Positions 12,931 through 25,858 of a stretch of DNA of 64,000 bases are shown in pieces (the first letter of the stretch is position 1; each line of letters begins with the position of its first letter). The position numbers and the translations under genes were made by a program. The stretch is from the NCBI RefSeq assembly GCF_910592395.1, contig NC_088326.1, forward strand, positions 873,001-937,000, written 5' to 3'. Under the pieces are notes generated by a model that was given only the letters and a program-made list of their open reading frames with translations, was not told where the DNA came from and did no database searches. The DNA comes from Lineus longissimus (taxonomy: Eukaryota > Nemertea > Pilidiophora > Heteronemertea > Lineidae).

Positions 12931-15840
12931 CTCAATGAGAAGTGAAACCGAGGATCCTTGTACGAGGGCAGAAAAAAGCCATGCCCAAGTAGACCTGAGT
13001 AGCTTGCAAAGATCACTTCTCCTTATTTTCAGTGCCTTTTCAAGGACGCAACAGACCAGTAGTGGTGAACTTCTGAAAGTTCAGACCAGACCAAACCCTA
13101 ATTCAATGTTGTACATCAATCTGAGTCAGGACATTCATCTTAACGCAAGTGTCTAATAATAACCTTACGATATTTGAATTAGGTGTAGACAGAATATTCA
13201 GACAAGATCATATGTCATCACATTTGAATGGTCAAGTGTGTCCGTAAGGAAAATCCTTCATGTTGAAGCGTCAACAGTTCTTAATGCCGTTCAATTGGGT
13301 CTTTGTGGGGACAGAAGTGAACCATAATATTTTGAATGACTTGGTGTCCTGTGTGTGTTAGTCAGAATTCTATATGATTGCTTTAACTTTCTCGTTTGAC
13401 TTTGTGAGGTTATTTACCTCGGTCCTCAGTTATTCGACATCTGGTTGGGTTCGGCCTCAACGGAGCATTTTCTTTCCATTCTTAATCCCGAATATTTTTG
13501 TTGACAGTGTGGTAAAGTAAATTGAGTGATGAATCGTCTGCCATGTTTAATCAAAGCATAGCAGTGTTGTCGAGTGTCTTCATTTACCGAAAGCATTTTT
13601 TCGTGAATATGACATTTACTAGGTTAATCCTCTGGGGGCTTTACATTAAAAAAACTGTGTAGACAGTTTGTGTTTAATCAAGAATTTATATATTTGCACT
13701 GAGTAAAGAACATTTAAATGTTGTACAAATGGTGTGTTCAGATATAAAGTTCAAATGTATCAAAAGATAGCTGAAAAAAGCGCTAATTATGTGTAAAAGA
13801 TGATTTTTACACCACATACATGTACAGTATTTGAAGCTTTAATGATAGAAGTTCGTCTGTTGAATTCTGGGACTGAGCGGTCAACCACAAAACACATTTG
13901 TGAATACCGTACTCATAAAGAACTTGTGCTTGAGTATCATAGCTCTTTCAGAAGTACTGAGCATGTTTTTGAAAAGCCTGTCAATGGGATATCATATGTA
14001 GGCTAATGTCGTGTATGATGTAGACCCGTTAACTTTGCTAATTTGGTTTTCTACTATTTGAATGATAGTTTTTGGTTGTGATCGAGTTCAGGTGATTCAA
14101 TGGTTGTGATCGACCGTAAATGTGATATCATATGCCTCATTCATCACTTTGTTGTGGAAACATCTTGTGCTTGCATGGTCTTTGAGTGGATGGTGTGTGT
14201 CATTTGCGGTCTCCTGCAGTGCTTACATTGGGACCTAAAAAGTGGCCGGAGCAGGACATGTTCCCAACGGAATCCAAGTGTACTCGAATAGCATAACTGA
14301 GGCTGGATTGAATCGCTGGAACAAAACTTGAAGGATTTCTTATTGGGATTGATATTTGATCCACTGGTCAGTTCACTGGATATTCATTAAAAACTTTGGT
14401 GCTTTCTATTTCTTTTTTGTGTGAGGTAAGGCCAGGGTCCTAACTTGTTGATAATTTGTCAAGATATGCGTTACTCATCTTAGCAAAATGACAACCCTTT
14501 AAAATCTGTAAGCATAATAATACACCACACTTCTCAGTGATTATGCTACCTTCATTTCTGACCAGACTCCACAGCTTTGCCTGCATATAGCACTTTCAAA
14601 CAGGGGGATATTGAATGCATTTGGACCTGACTTTGACAAATAGCTTGTTTTTTCAGAACCAATTTGTTCAGGTGCTCAGCACTATAATGTACGGCCAATA
14701 GTATAGTGCGCATCAGAGAGCAATCTTATAAATCATTTATGAAATCTGTCCATTGAATTTGTTGGTAATAAAAACGTAAAAGCCATTTAAACCATGGTAA
14801 CTATGTTGTGTTTTGCCCGATGTCTTCAATAGTTAAATATAGTTGGTGAATTTCTGCTTTCTGTTTATCAATATTTTTGTGGTGTCGATGTTATAGGTAA
14901 ATTTTACCAGAAGTCGTTGGGAAAGCTAATTTACCATCAGATCTATGAGCACAAGATCTTCTTCTGTTTGTGAAGATCCGACTCAAAGACTTATCTACAA
15001 TATTTAAGCCTTATAAAGGGTTAATTTTGTAGGCCTATATGTCAGGCACAAGTATAAAACTCCACAAATCCAAGAAAGATGTGTGCCGTTGGTGTTATGA
15101 ATATAGATTGTACATAAATCGTAGAGTAAAAAATCGCTGAGATTAACAGTAGCTAAACCAGCACTGGTCAAATATTGTCTTGGTCAATGAACAAATTGGA
15201 CCCGGAGAGAATTTGTTCTTATTTGATTATGGTTTATTACAATGGGTATATAAGACGGCGCGGACCCTCCAAGGTGACAGATTAGAGGTTAACCCATTTG
15301 ACCCTTTAGACATTTTAAAACGTCTCTTCACCTGTATATGATATGAGAAGTGTCTTGAGATATATGTACATCACTCAAACCCTGGTAAAACTGGTATTTA
15401 CTGGAAAAAAACGATCACTGGTTCTTTTCACAGGCACCTGCGATCACAGGCACCTGCGATCACCACAAACAAAATGTTTTTGTCATGCACCTTCATAAAG
15501 ATGTTTTGAGCATATCTAAAACAGTAAAGTTACAACAAACAGATCACGAGCAGTCTAAGTGTTATATTACAGTGATATACTATATATGCTCCTAGGCCTT
15601 TGTCAGCTTATAGACTTAATCAGATCAATACGGTAAAAACAGTGTTTTAATCCGATCATATTTTTCTCCAGAGGTCATGGTTGTCATTGTCACGAAATAA
15701 TATTAGGTCTAGAGAATGTTGTAGAGACTTAGACTGAAGAAATTGTATGCAAAGGGGCCAAATTCAAAATCATCTCTTCAGTAAACCTTGACCTTGACCA
15801 ATTTCTGTTCTCTCATTTCAGATATCTAAATTTGGTGCTG

Positions 15841-15907
15841 ACAGCTGGTTCAGCAAGTTGTGAATGTTAAACATGATCGTAGAAACGATGAATCTTCCTT
15901 TTAACTG
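15841..15907 (+). other. Candidate 5' untranslated first exon of the carboxypeptidase gene
   Basis: A good donor (CTG|GTAAGA) ends this segment, and the next acceptor is at 16096. The ATG at 15873 opens a 12-codon frame, but splicing to 16097 places a stop immediately at the junction. That frame would therefore be an upstream ORF, and translation would start inside the next exon. The 5' limit is unknown. Confidence 0.3.
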
Positions 15908-16096
15908 GTAAGACTTTTACTTTTTACTGGAACAGTGCTGGTGGTTTGATGTCCGTGTTTTCTGAGTGTCGATTTCATGAACTGCACCTTCGCGCTGACA
16001 GCCCTATAGCAATGGTGCAGTGTCAATGATAACTTTATGATGACACCAATATTTTGGTTTTTATTGATGGGAAGATCATTCTATGATTGATTCCAG

Positions 16097-19000
16097 ATGA
16101 TGAGGACTTGCTCCAAATCAACCTCATCCCCCAGATGTCATCCTCACTCCCAGCTATAGATCTGAGATCTCCGCGCAAGATGTACACAATGCCTGTGCAA
16201 GAAACCATGTCCGAGCCCAACAATGGTGTCTGCTTGGAGTGTGGATGCTTGAGCTCATCGTTGTCAGAGTCGTCTTCCGATTCATCCAGTAGTGGGCGCT
16301 CCACACCGATCAATGAAATCTTGCTTAAACGCCCACCATCGATGCGTTACGGACCCAGAAAAAGACTTGATGATGAGGCAGTGCAGCTGTCGGAGTCGAA
16401 ACGGAAGGAAGTTGTTGTCCAGAGTGAGTATCTGCCACCTTTTGGCAAATTTTGAAACTATGCACAAATCTAAAAGCACCACCGCATTTAGGCTGCAAAG
16501 CATATCGCCGAGTGAATAAGCTTTCCACTGCCTTCCTTGATTTGAAATTATGAAATTGTGAAATGCTGAGGATTAAGGTTTTGTTCAGAACTTCATCTGT
16601 TCACACGTGAATCGTACACACATGAGGAGTGAATCGTGACAAATGTCGACAATATGACTTCATTATAAAACTTGGCATTTAAGCAAAAAATGTCAAAATC
16701 TATCAGTAAAATGGAATTTGTGACCTCAGCAAGTGCTGCCATCTTGGGAGTTATAGAAGCACTAATTTCAATAGACTATTCAGGAAGTTTCTTAATATTC
16801 TGTCTCTATTAGTCGTAACAACTTACGATAATGTACATTTATTTCTCTCCTTGCATGTTAGAAAGGTGTGGGTTAATCTATGTAGCTGATCTTTCACATT
16901 TGACGTCAACGACACAAAATGATGGGCCCCGAAAATTCACCCAAACCAAAATCAGATGTTCTCTGGAATATTGCAAGTTCATGGGCTGTGATTCCAAGAT
17001 TATGTGTTGAAGAAACTTCTGTCATGATTTAAGAGGAATATCGGAGCAATATTATTTAGGCTAATGCTGCACATAACCACTAATTAAAGAAGCAGAATGT
17101 CACAAAATCGTGATAACAGCACAGTTTTTCTGTGGTTGTGTTGTGTGCGTCAGATGAAAAAACACCCAGTCTCTGCACCTTGTTCTCAGCACAATAATAT
17201 GTCCCTGTCTTAGCTGGTGTTCGATCATCTGACTATTGCCTAAGAAGGACAATCAGTATTGCCTTACTATATGGTATGTCCGTCTAATGCGTGTCCAGTC
17301 CTTCCACACTGCTGTATGTGACCTTGACCGTGGACGATCACATGATCGAGGACATCCCATAATAAAAAGACGATAGCAGTCCTTGTATTAGCCAATGCCA
17401 TTTGACAAAGATGGGGACCCAACCAATCCTGTGTCCCGTTACTAATCGAACATATTCACTGTGTTTTCAACCCACGACAGTTCAGCGGGGGTGGTGTGAG
17501 TATTCACTTGTTTCAAATCTAACTAACCTTGACCTTTGACCCTGCTTGACCTTGAGAGCTGTCCTGTGACATTGACCTTTCCTGTGACCTGTCCATCTCA
17601 CTGATTTAGTTGCAGTGCTCTTTCGTTGAGGAAATTGGTATCCAGTTGGCCGTTTCAGCAGCCTGATAAAATCATATCAAAAACTAACTCAGAAATAGTA
17701 TACAAAGCATATGATGCTCCAAGTTTTGGCATATTTGATTTGACTTGTCTTTATTTCTGTGATACCAGTTTCTGGCGACGTAGAACAGTTTCTGAATATA
17801 TCAATTTCAATCTGTCACCTTTCAAATATTCTAAATTTCATATATATGTCAAAATCTACAACTCCTTGCCATGCTTTTACCCAATATAGTTACTGCCACC
17901 TATATGTAGAGACTAAAACCACTTCAATATCTTTCTTTCTCTAGTAGATGTTAACAGTTCATCCTCCAGATCAATTAGACATCTTTACAGCAGCAAATCG
18001 TACAGCAGCTTATCACAGATTTCCAATAAGAAAACATAATCATATGCTTTTTCCAAATAGACCTTTATTGTAAATATCATCTTCGTAACAAATACTTGCT
18101 CTTCTAAGAATTAATAGATCACCACATTATAGTGTGATATTTTGTCAAAGAACTGTCAGACAGACAATGACCTCCCTTGCATTAGTGTCTTTGAGTAACA
18201 CAGTGTGGCAGCACAGTATGAAGTAGTTAACTCCGACTGCTTCTTCACACTTCTCAACCATAATAAGAATATACTTCTAACTACTCTGTAGAGTAAAACT
18301 AAAAAAGCTTTTTTGTGAACACATCGTCTGGTATTACTCTAAACTGTTTTGTTCTGCTTCAACAAATTTATGATGGATAATATTATTGTCTGTTTTTTGT
18401 GAATATCTTTTTTAAAACATTAGAAAAAAACTGGAAATTTTCGCTGTTTTTTGAGACACTAGTGTATAATCATTTGTATGAATTGATTCATCGGCCTTTC
18501 TCTCCTCCAGTGGACGAAGACCAGTGGAAGCAGTCCATACGAGAACAAATAGAAGAAGATCTTGAACGACGTGTGCGGGAAGCGCTGGAAACGCCACCTT
18601 TAGAGCGTTTGCAGAAGAACAAGGAACGAGCCAAGCGACGATATATCGATCAATTAAACTCCATCAATTCACACATCCATTTGGACTTGACAGAAAAAGA
18701 GCGCGACTACGTTAGTCGCAAGCGATGGAAAGCGCTACAACAGGCGAAACGAACTGCGCAAGAATTAACGAAAGCGAATAACTATTTGAACAGTTTAAGC
18801 GCTTATCAACAAAATGAAGATAACGCCAAATTAAAGTATGAGATTATGTATAAAGAGTATCAAGATCGTAGGAAATTGAGTGACGATTCCGCACAGTTGC
18901 AGGAGAGATTCTCGTGTTTCCGCCGCGGTTCCGAAGCCATGCGAAACTTTGGGACGTTGACGAATCGAGAGCGACAGGAGCTGTATCACACGTTCACGAA

Positions 19001-19212
19001 GCAGGGATTCGAGAATGCGGTGCGGTTAGGACATTTGCCGGACGGCTCATTGCTTGAGATGCTGCCGAATGGAAAGTACCAGGATGAGTACGGGATCATC
19101 CGTGATCACCATGGGCCGTTCTGGCCGAGGGATTATGGCCCACTTTTCCCTCCTCCAGACCACAAGAGAACTATGCCGCAGGACGTGGAGCCGCTCATCA
19201 CATCATTCAGGG
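16097..19212 (+). CDS. N-terminal module of the CCP2/3-like gene (two exons, unrecognised coiled-coil region)
   Basis: Exon A (16097-16423; acceptor TTCCAG, donor GTGAGT) encodes a Ser-rich segment with CLECGC and a poly-Ser/Asp tract. The first in-frame ATG is near 16135. Exon B (18511-19212; acceptor CTCCTCCAG, donor GTGAGT) joins in phase 1, creating a Met at the junction. It encodes a long charged helix (WKQSIREQIEEDLERRVREA onward, likely coiled coil), then an aromatic block containing GHLPDGSLLEMLPNGK and GPFWPRDYGPLFPPP. Exon B ends in phase 1, which fits the next exon at 25950 or 25956. I do not recognise this module, and human AGBL2 as I know it lacks it. It could be the true N-terminus of the carboxypeptidase or a separate upstream gene whose 3' exons I missed. 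Being real coding sequence is very likely; its link to the carboxypeptidase is inference from phase and orientation. Confidence 0.65.
17530..17592 (+). repeat. Cluster of TGACCT nuclear-receptor-type half-sites
   Basis: TGACCTTTGACCC at 17530-17542 is, on the other strand, GGGTCA-A-AGGTCA, a canonical direct repeat with one-base spacing. TTGACCTTGA at 17546 and further TGACC half-sites follow to 17592. The cluster lies in the intron between exons A and B. Similar clusters recur in other introns of this gene, so it looks like a simple-repeat family; function is unproven. Confidence 0.5.
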
Positions 19213-19925
19213 GTGAGTTAATCCACTTTAGGCTTATAGTACTGGTCAGAACTGACATCCCTAGATGTGTACTTCAAAAATGCCCATGTACACACTCCAT
19301 TTGCAGTTTTCACAGGCATAGATCTGAGTTCTAGCATCTTTGCTTCTGAATTGCATGGGAATTTTTCTAGGCTTACAGTGTCTGCATCTGTAAATCATTT
19401 GTTGCTCCGTACCCTCGTTGTGGTGATTTCAGTGTGAGAAAGTGAGTGGTATGACTGGTATTGAATATTTCAGCATGTACTGTTCTGATCTTAAGTAACA
19501 TCCCCTTTCAAGTGCCGCGCATGCATAATTTGTAATTTGCACTCAGGTCTTCCTCACCTGCTTGGTGTACTGGCACCATTTTGAAGAAGAAGCGTGCAGT
19601 AGGGGATGTATCTCTAACCAGTACAGTGTTTGTGTGAGAAATGCTGCTTTTGTGGTGTTGGTTTGTGAGAAAGGTGTGGTGCCAGGACCAGACCTGATTC
19701 TGTAAGTGAGTATAGGACCATGATGACAAGAGTAAATTTCCACCGATATTTGAAGACAGCAAAAGAAAAGGTATGTGATTTTGTCAAAGGGCAGCAGTAT
19801 GGTTCAATTACCGCTTATTATGTGATGTGTCCATGTAACCCAATTATGAAAGGAGAGGTGCAATCATACTGTTATGATCTAAAATGGATTGCAACAAGGG
19901 CTGATATGACCAGCCCAGATCATGT

Positions 19926-20380
19926 CTAATTATTTTCTGATCTCTCGAAAAGCACATCTGACTTAGAGCCTTCATATCGTGCTGTTAGCTCCTTACAAAT
20001 CTCCTCAGCAAGAACCTTCCATTTTATTCCGTGCTCTTCTGTCTGTCGGTCTGGGTGATAGTGCGTCACAGCATCCCGGTATGCCTTCTTTGTGGATTCC
20101 ATTGTTTCATCCTTCATATCGATAGTCGGCATCTTAAACTTTGAGTCCTTGGGCGGAAATTCCTTGTAGATGTTTTCAAGAAACTTCATTCGGTTCGGTC
20201 TGTGGTCCTCCACACCATTTTTCCAGTGGGGCCACTCTTCGCCAATTTTAGTCAACTTGTCAAGCTCTGGTTTCAGTTGCTCAACATACTTCTTCCGCTT
20301 GTTTTCCCAGATTTCATCTTCGGCACGCTGATACTCTTGTTGGTACTGCTCTAATGCTTGTGCTGCTTCTTGGAACCATT
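19926..20380 (-). CDS. Terminal exon of a J-domain (DnaJ-like) protein, antisense in the carboxypeptidase intron
   Basis: On the minus strand an acceptor-like TTCTAG at 20382-20381 precedes a frame open from 20380 to a TAG at 19928-19926. It encodes a charged helical stretch, then IYKEFPPKDSKFKMP, then AYRDAVTHYHPDRQ with the HPD tripeptide that defines J-domains, then KWKVLAEEICKELTARYE. J-domains stimulate Hsp70 ATPase through HPD. Here HPD lies close to the C-terminus, as in large coiled-coil proteins that end in a J-domain. No upstream exon was found, and a tandem repeat lies just upstream. It may be the last exon of a nested gene, a duplicated exon or a retained fragment. There are no internal stops or frameshifts in 150 codons. 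Confidence 0.6.
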
Positions 20381-20436
20381 CTAGAATTGAAATCGAAACA
20401 TGTCATGGATGTTGATGGTAGGCCATTTAAGGAAGT

Positions 20437-20553
20437 CAACTGGCTTGATTATAGGTGGAATTGTTGGACATGAATCAACTGGCTTGATTATAGGTGGAAT
20501 TGTTGGACATGAATCAACTGGCTTGATTATAGGTGGAATTGTTGGACATGAAT
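20437..20553. repeat. Tandem repeat, 39 bp x 3
   Basis: Three essentially identical 39-bp units start with TCAACTGGCTTGATTATAGG, and a partial fourth unit follows. The unit length is a multiple of three, and the minus strand reads through as PVDSCPTIPPIIK repeats. No splice context supports translation. Confidence 0.85.
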
Positions 20554-20559
20554 AAACTG

Positions 20560-23500
20560 GCTTACGACCTATAGAAATGACCGATAGACAGTGGTGGCAA
20601 TAGGGAACGATTGCAAGTTTTATAATCCCCAATGATTGTTGATGGCGCACGAATAATTTTGATTGATACAGGCCAATTCGCATGTAACAGCAAGACTGCT
20701 TCACTTCCCTGACTTTGCCTTTGCCAATATTTGTCCATATTTGTTTTCAACCCCAAACAAGGCTAAATTAAAAGTAACCCTCAGGAAAATTAAGTTCCTT
20801 TTGCAAATTCTGCTGTGAAACCCTTAAATTTCTTCCTGGCCATTTTAACTTCCTCGAGAGAAATTCTATTCACTTCAGGAATGGGCTTGACTATCGTAAT
20901 GATTATTAATTTCACTCAATCAGTTGTTAGGGCATAATATTTATGTTGGGTTTATTTAACCGCAGACAATCAAATAGAAATTAAATGGAGCAAAGCCAAG
21001 TCCATTAGTTTGGGTAAATGTCGAATCGTTTCGGCAAAAAATATGTGTCGTTTTAACGTTTGTCCTATATCTTAAGGCAGTTTTTCTATTCATAATTCAA
21101 TGTTTTGGGGAGTACTTTGTCAAAAATGATAACAAAAATCGTTGTAGCCTGGAATTTACTGATACCTCAGAGAGTCTGTGGAGGTGGATTTGCTAAATTG
21201 GGAATTCTAATGAGGATGACCTAATCACTTTCCATAAATTGCAGATTATTAGAGACAATTTTTTCCAAAATGACCAAAGACCTTCTCTTTTCAATATTTA
21301 TACCTCTGACATGGCCCCTGATAATCCCCAACACTGCGCACATTGGAGGAATCACATGTGTTTGATTGACTGACGCGGACATAATGAACTGGTCGAAGTA
21401 CTTTACTCATTCCAAGGGGACCCAACGGAATGTAGGGCTTCAGCGCCACAATTACTGGATTACCAGGACAGAGTTATTAGAGCTTCCATTGGATGAGTGA
21501 CTTGTGGCCGGATTTGCAATTTAGTTAAAACTTTATAACAACTGTCCCTTTTTGTCGAGTGTTCGGGACATTTGTAGCTTCAATCGTGATCATTTCTGGA
21601 ATGATTTCATTCGACTTGAGGAAGGATTTCAAAAAGTGGATGTGAATCACTGAATTTTGGACGGAATTGTTTGAATTTTGATTGACCATGCAGAGCTTCC
21701 TAAAGAGATTCCTGGGTAATGATGAAATTATATTTAACGACTGAGGAAGAATATTTTATTGAAACACAAAGCATACAAGATGGGATTAATGGAAAAGCTG
21801 AGTTGGTATTGGCATATTTCTGATCTATTCCCAATAACAATATGAGATGATAGATTCATTCAGGTAAAGAAACATTCATAAAAAACCCATTCCAATTGAC
21901 ACATATCATAAAGATCTGCAGGTTTCAACTCGTATTTGATATTTTACGACAATTATCCGAACAATCGAAACATTTGAAAGAGAATCGTCTGCTTTATTCT
22001 CGTGTTTGTTTTGGCAGACGGTGGAATGTTTTTGGAGATAATGCGCCATGATTGGGTGAGGACTAAGCAGAGCTTGGCCTAGATGATATTGTGTTGCAAG
22101 TTTCTAGAAAAGTGAAAGGAGGGCATTGTTGCGTAGTTGGGTGGAGAGCGGTATTTTGGTGCAAGTTTTACTCGGAGATTAGTGGGAGGTTTTGGAAAAT
22201 AGATTCCATGAGGCAGGTAAGTCGTCTCCCAAATGACATTTTTTCAACCGTCTAACCAGCAGATATTCATTCCCCTCAATCTCAATATGATGATCTCAAC
22301 GTGTTAAAGTGGCTGGATACGAAGCTTGATATTTGGTCTTCCCCAGCAAATCTATTGGTCTTGAGTCCTTGATATGTCAGACGGAGATGTCTCTGCAGGC
22401 TTCCAAAATTCCAGAGCTTTGTCTATAATTCATATTAAAGTCCCAGAAATCGCTCCAACAAACATTTGATTTAAAAATTAATAAAGTGGATTTAAAAAGA
22501 TAGTCAGATTATCTTAGAATTGGATGACAGTCAGTTTAGGATTAAAAGATAACAATGACGGGATTATACCCCAAAACCTTGGCGGTGACCATCAGAACAA
22601 CATTGGTGTTGAGGTCTCTGTCTTAAAGGGGGACTAGAGGCAAGAGCTAGGAAGGGGGGGTCAAATTGATGGTCTTAGAGTGACTTATAAATTGCTAGTC
22701 ACATGCCCTTTGTGTAGTTATTCATAATCCAGGAAGCCAATTGAAACGTTACCTGTGTATAATTTTGACGGCAACAATAGCAGTTTTTCTCTTTGCCTTG
22801 CAACGTTATTGGATTACCCCGTCTCTATGGGAAGTCATTGTGTCAACCTGATTGAATACTTTATCATTGTTCTATCGATATATTATGCATGGACAATATC
22901 GTGGTTACACAGAACTTCCATAAATATCGGTAGGCAATATTTATTGTTGACAGGCGATGTTGGAGTTGGCGACCAGTGTTGCAGTATTGCGCGATTGGTT
23001 TCTTGCCATGGTGCGGATGTAACCACTCAAAGCTGGTAGGTTTCTTATGAAGTAACTTTCTCATCTCCATTGGAGTAAGAGTTTGGGTGTTAAGAGAGTC
23101 TCTCTTTCATTAGCTATGACACCAATGATGTTTCCACAGTGCTTTGGTGCCTTTAGATATCGACTGGTATTTCAATGGTTTTAATCTATCACTGGGTCAC
23201 AGCCAGACCCCTTACAAGATGTCACTCTCCCTTTCATTTTTTATCACTCAGCCATCTGAAAATAGATAAGTGAGGCCATATTATCTGTGGATCATTGCCC
23301 TTTTAGGCCTAATGTCTCTTCACGTACGTGTCTTAAAAAGTCTTTCATTGAAAGACAAAGTACTACGCACCCATCGGCTTTGCCCCCTAGTGTTAATATG
23401 ATTTCTATCCTCAAATAAAAATTTCGTCACAGCAGGACTATTTTATCCGATTTATGAGAGGCACTTATCTTTTCTTTAATAATCTTTCAGACAAGATTCT

Positions 23501-25380
23501 CTTTCATGTTTAGCCATAATAAAATCTAGATTTCGCCTTAATAATGTCATTATGGTGGCACTTTTGTTCAAATTATAAGAAGAAATGCGTGTTTGGGAAC
23601 CGTCTCAATATCTTGACAATTAATAGTGTGTGTAAATCTTTTCTGTGAAAATATCGATAATTTTCATATTATCCTTTTGTGGGAAAATATCGGTCATTGA
23701 GAAATTATGTTAACGATGGTCAACTGAGATATCATGTCATTCATTTGTACTTCCTTTGAACTTCTTTCATGTCATATTTGAGATTTCAAACTCTCGCCGA
23801 ATGTTGTGTGTTTCGGTTCCTCCAAGTTTGTCGTCAACCTCGTAAAAGCGATCTGGATAAATCTCATTTCTCAAAATTGACTGGTCCCAATTCAGTCAGT
23901 CCCAAGTCAATTGCTTCGTATGTTGAAATCTTCATCTGGAGGAAGACTGTTTGTCGTCAGTGGCTAAAAACTTCGGATCAAGGTATTGTTTTATCTTGTC
24001 ACCAGTGCTTTCAATCCCTTAAAAAAAGGGTTAACGTCACGATTACACAAATCGTTAATATTGGAACCTGCACCGAAAGACCCCCCTTCCTCCATTCAGA
24101 GGTCCTATAGGCCTAGTTGATCAAATAGACTTGGTGCTTTGAAAATGATTGCCTCCATGAAAGCAATGTTTACAAAAAACGACCGTTGGGGTCTTAGGTT
24201 GGTTGTTGGCCTACAAGTTGTTGGTATAGGTTTGTTCTGTAGAGTTGACTGTTTGGCAGTTTGTTATGGGCCGTTTAGAAATAGGTGCTAATTGAGATTC
24301 AACTTAAAGGGGACGGCAAGAGCTGATTCCAATAAAACATTTCAGCAGACCGTAGTGGTCCACATTGTATATAATGTTGACAAACATGCAATATACATTG
24401 GCTGTTTCAGGCATTGTATATTTCATGACAAATCTAGCTGTCGCCATAGGGACTAATCCCAATTCAATTACTGAAAATAGGCTTGGCAATTGGTGAGAGC
24501 TCAGTAATGATTCAATGACTGATCGACAAAGGAAACATTAACAATTACCTCATGTCATCAAAGGTCAATTCATGTTGGATGACACCAAATGCCTCTGACA
24601 GTTATGATCATAAGTAATCTCCCTTGTTGTGTGCAACATTCACACAACACTGCATCCACTGTAATGCCTGCTACATGCTCTAGGGGTTCCATTGGTAACC
24701 TGTTTAGATAGAGACAAAACAGAGTAAAGCGCTTTGCTCAAGGACTTTTCTTTGATACAATAGTGATCTTGATGAGAGCCCACCACCTCCGGGTTTTGGC
24801 CCCGCGATTTGACCACAACTCGCTATTGTGACAAGTTTGGCCATAATTGGCAATAGAACCTTCTTTGTACCAAGTCCTACCAGTCGCTATATCTTAACTA
24901 CTAACGATTTTTTGTCCCATTTGTTTATACGAACACAAAGATTAAGATTCCATATCTCAATTCACTTGCACCAAACTGTTTTAAAGTTTGCCCAGTTCTA
25001 AATTTTCATCTAACCTTGTTTGAACAATTGTATTGTTGACCCAACTAATCACTTCTGTCGTTATTTGTCCTGTGTATTTCCTTCCCTGATGGCCCCTTGG
25101 GCGACACTGAGTTTAGTTTAAAATATTTTCTGTGTCCTAACATAACTTCTTCTCCTAACCTTATGAGACTACTACCTTCATACTGTTAAACAGTCGACAA
25201 TGTGTTTCAAAGAGGGTAGGTTGGAAATTATGTTGGATTTTCTCTCAAGATACCCATTGGAGTTCTGATTTAAGATTCCAAAATCAAGTGAGCACCGAAG
25301 CACATATTTTGACCATTAGTGGTCGTTTTTCATCAACAATCGCAACTAGAATTTTGAAAGGTCTCTTTGATTACAGATTT
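20560..25380. other. Large intron of the carboxypeptidase gene, nothing recognised
   Basis: I see no recognisable exon on either strand. Open frames such as the one near 23769-24110 lack motifs and convincing splice borders. The DNA is AT-rich and largely unique to the eye. Confidence 0.45.
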
Positions 25381-25387
25381 TAGTGCA

Positions 25388-25446
25388 TGACCTTCGTGTG
25401 TGACCTTGAACTTGTGTGACCTTCACCTTCGTGTTTGACCTTGAAC
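25388..25446 (+). repeat. TGACCT half-site array
   Basis: TGACCT occurs at 25388, 25401, 25417 and 25436, mostly in the context GTGTGACCTTGAACTT. TGACCTTGA is the reverse complement of TCAAGGTCA, the extended monomer site of ERR/NR5A receptors. Whether it acts as a regulatory element or is just a simple repeat cannot be told from sequence. Confidence 0.5.
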
Positions 25447-25858
25447 TTCCTTAACAACCTGAGTTCCTCTATAACGTCTGCCCACATGAATCTGCACGAA
25501 TCCCCAGACAATTCTGACAATACTAAAAAACAATGTGTGACAATTCGTTACTGTCGAACCGGCGAGAACGCATTGCAAACAAAACACAAACTCTCTATGG
25601 CCCATCTGTATTTAAGGACGCCCTCTTTTGTCAGGACTTCAGATTCTAAAATGGAACAAGAGACAGAAAAATGTGACGATGTCGTCGGAAAGGATCGAAA
25701 TACCCATGACAAGAAAGTGAAGTATAAAAAGAGGATTTGTGACTCGAAATGAATGCAAGGATATTTCGTTTATAGTCAGTTTGTGTCACTGCCACTGGAT
25801 TTTCTCAGGATTTCAATCACTGCCACAGACGTTGCTTCAGCAAAAGTGATAAACTGTA

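Larger units (their letters stand above)
10626..15840. other. Intergenic stretch, no gene recognised
   Basis: It contains a G homopolymer (about 10829-10847), SINE pieces (separate entries) and AT-rich unique sequence. No open frame here shows family motifs or convincing exon borders. Part of it may be promoter or 5' untranslated sequence of the carboxypeptidase gene to the right. Confidence 0.5.

Noticed and set aside
15873-15907. ATG proposed as the carboxypeptidase start
   Set aside because: Splicing from its donor to 16097 creates an immediate stop; at most it is an upstream ORF.
23769-24110. 113-codon plus-strand frame in the large intron
   Set aside because: No family resemblance and no matching splice phase with the flanking exons.
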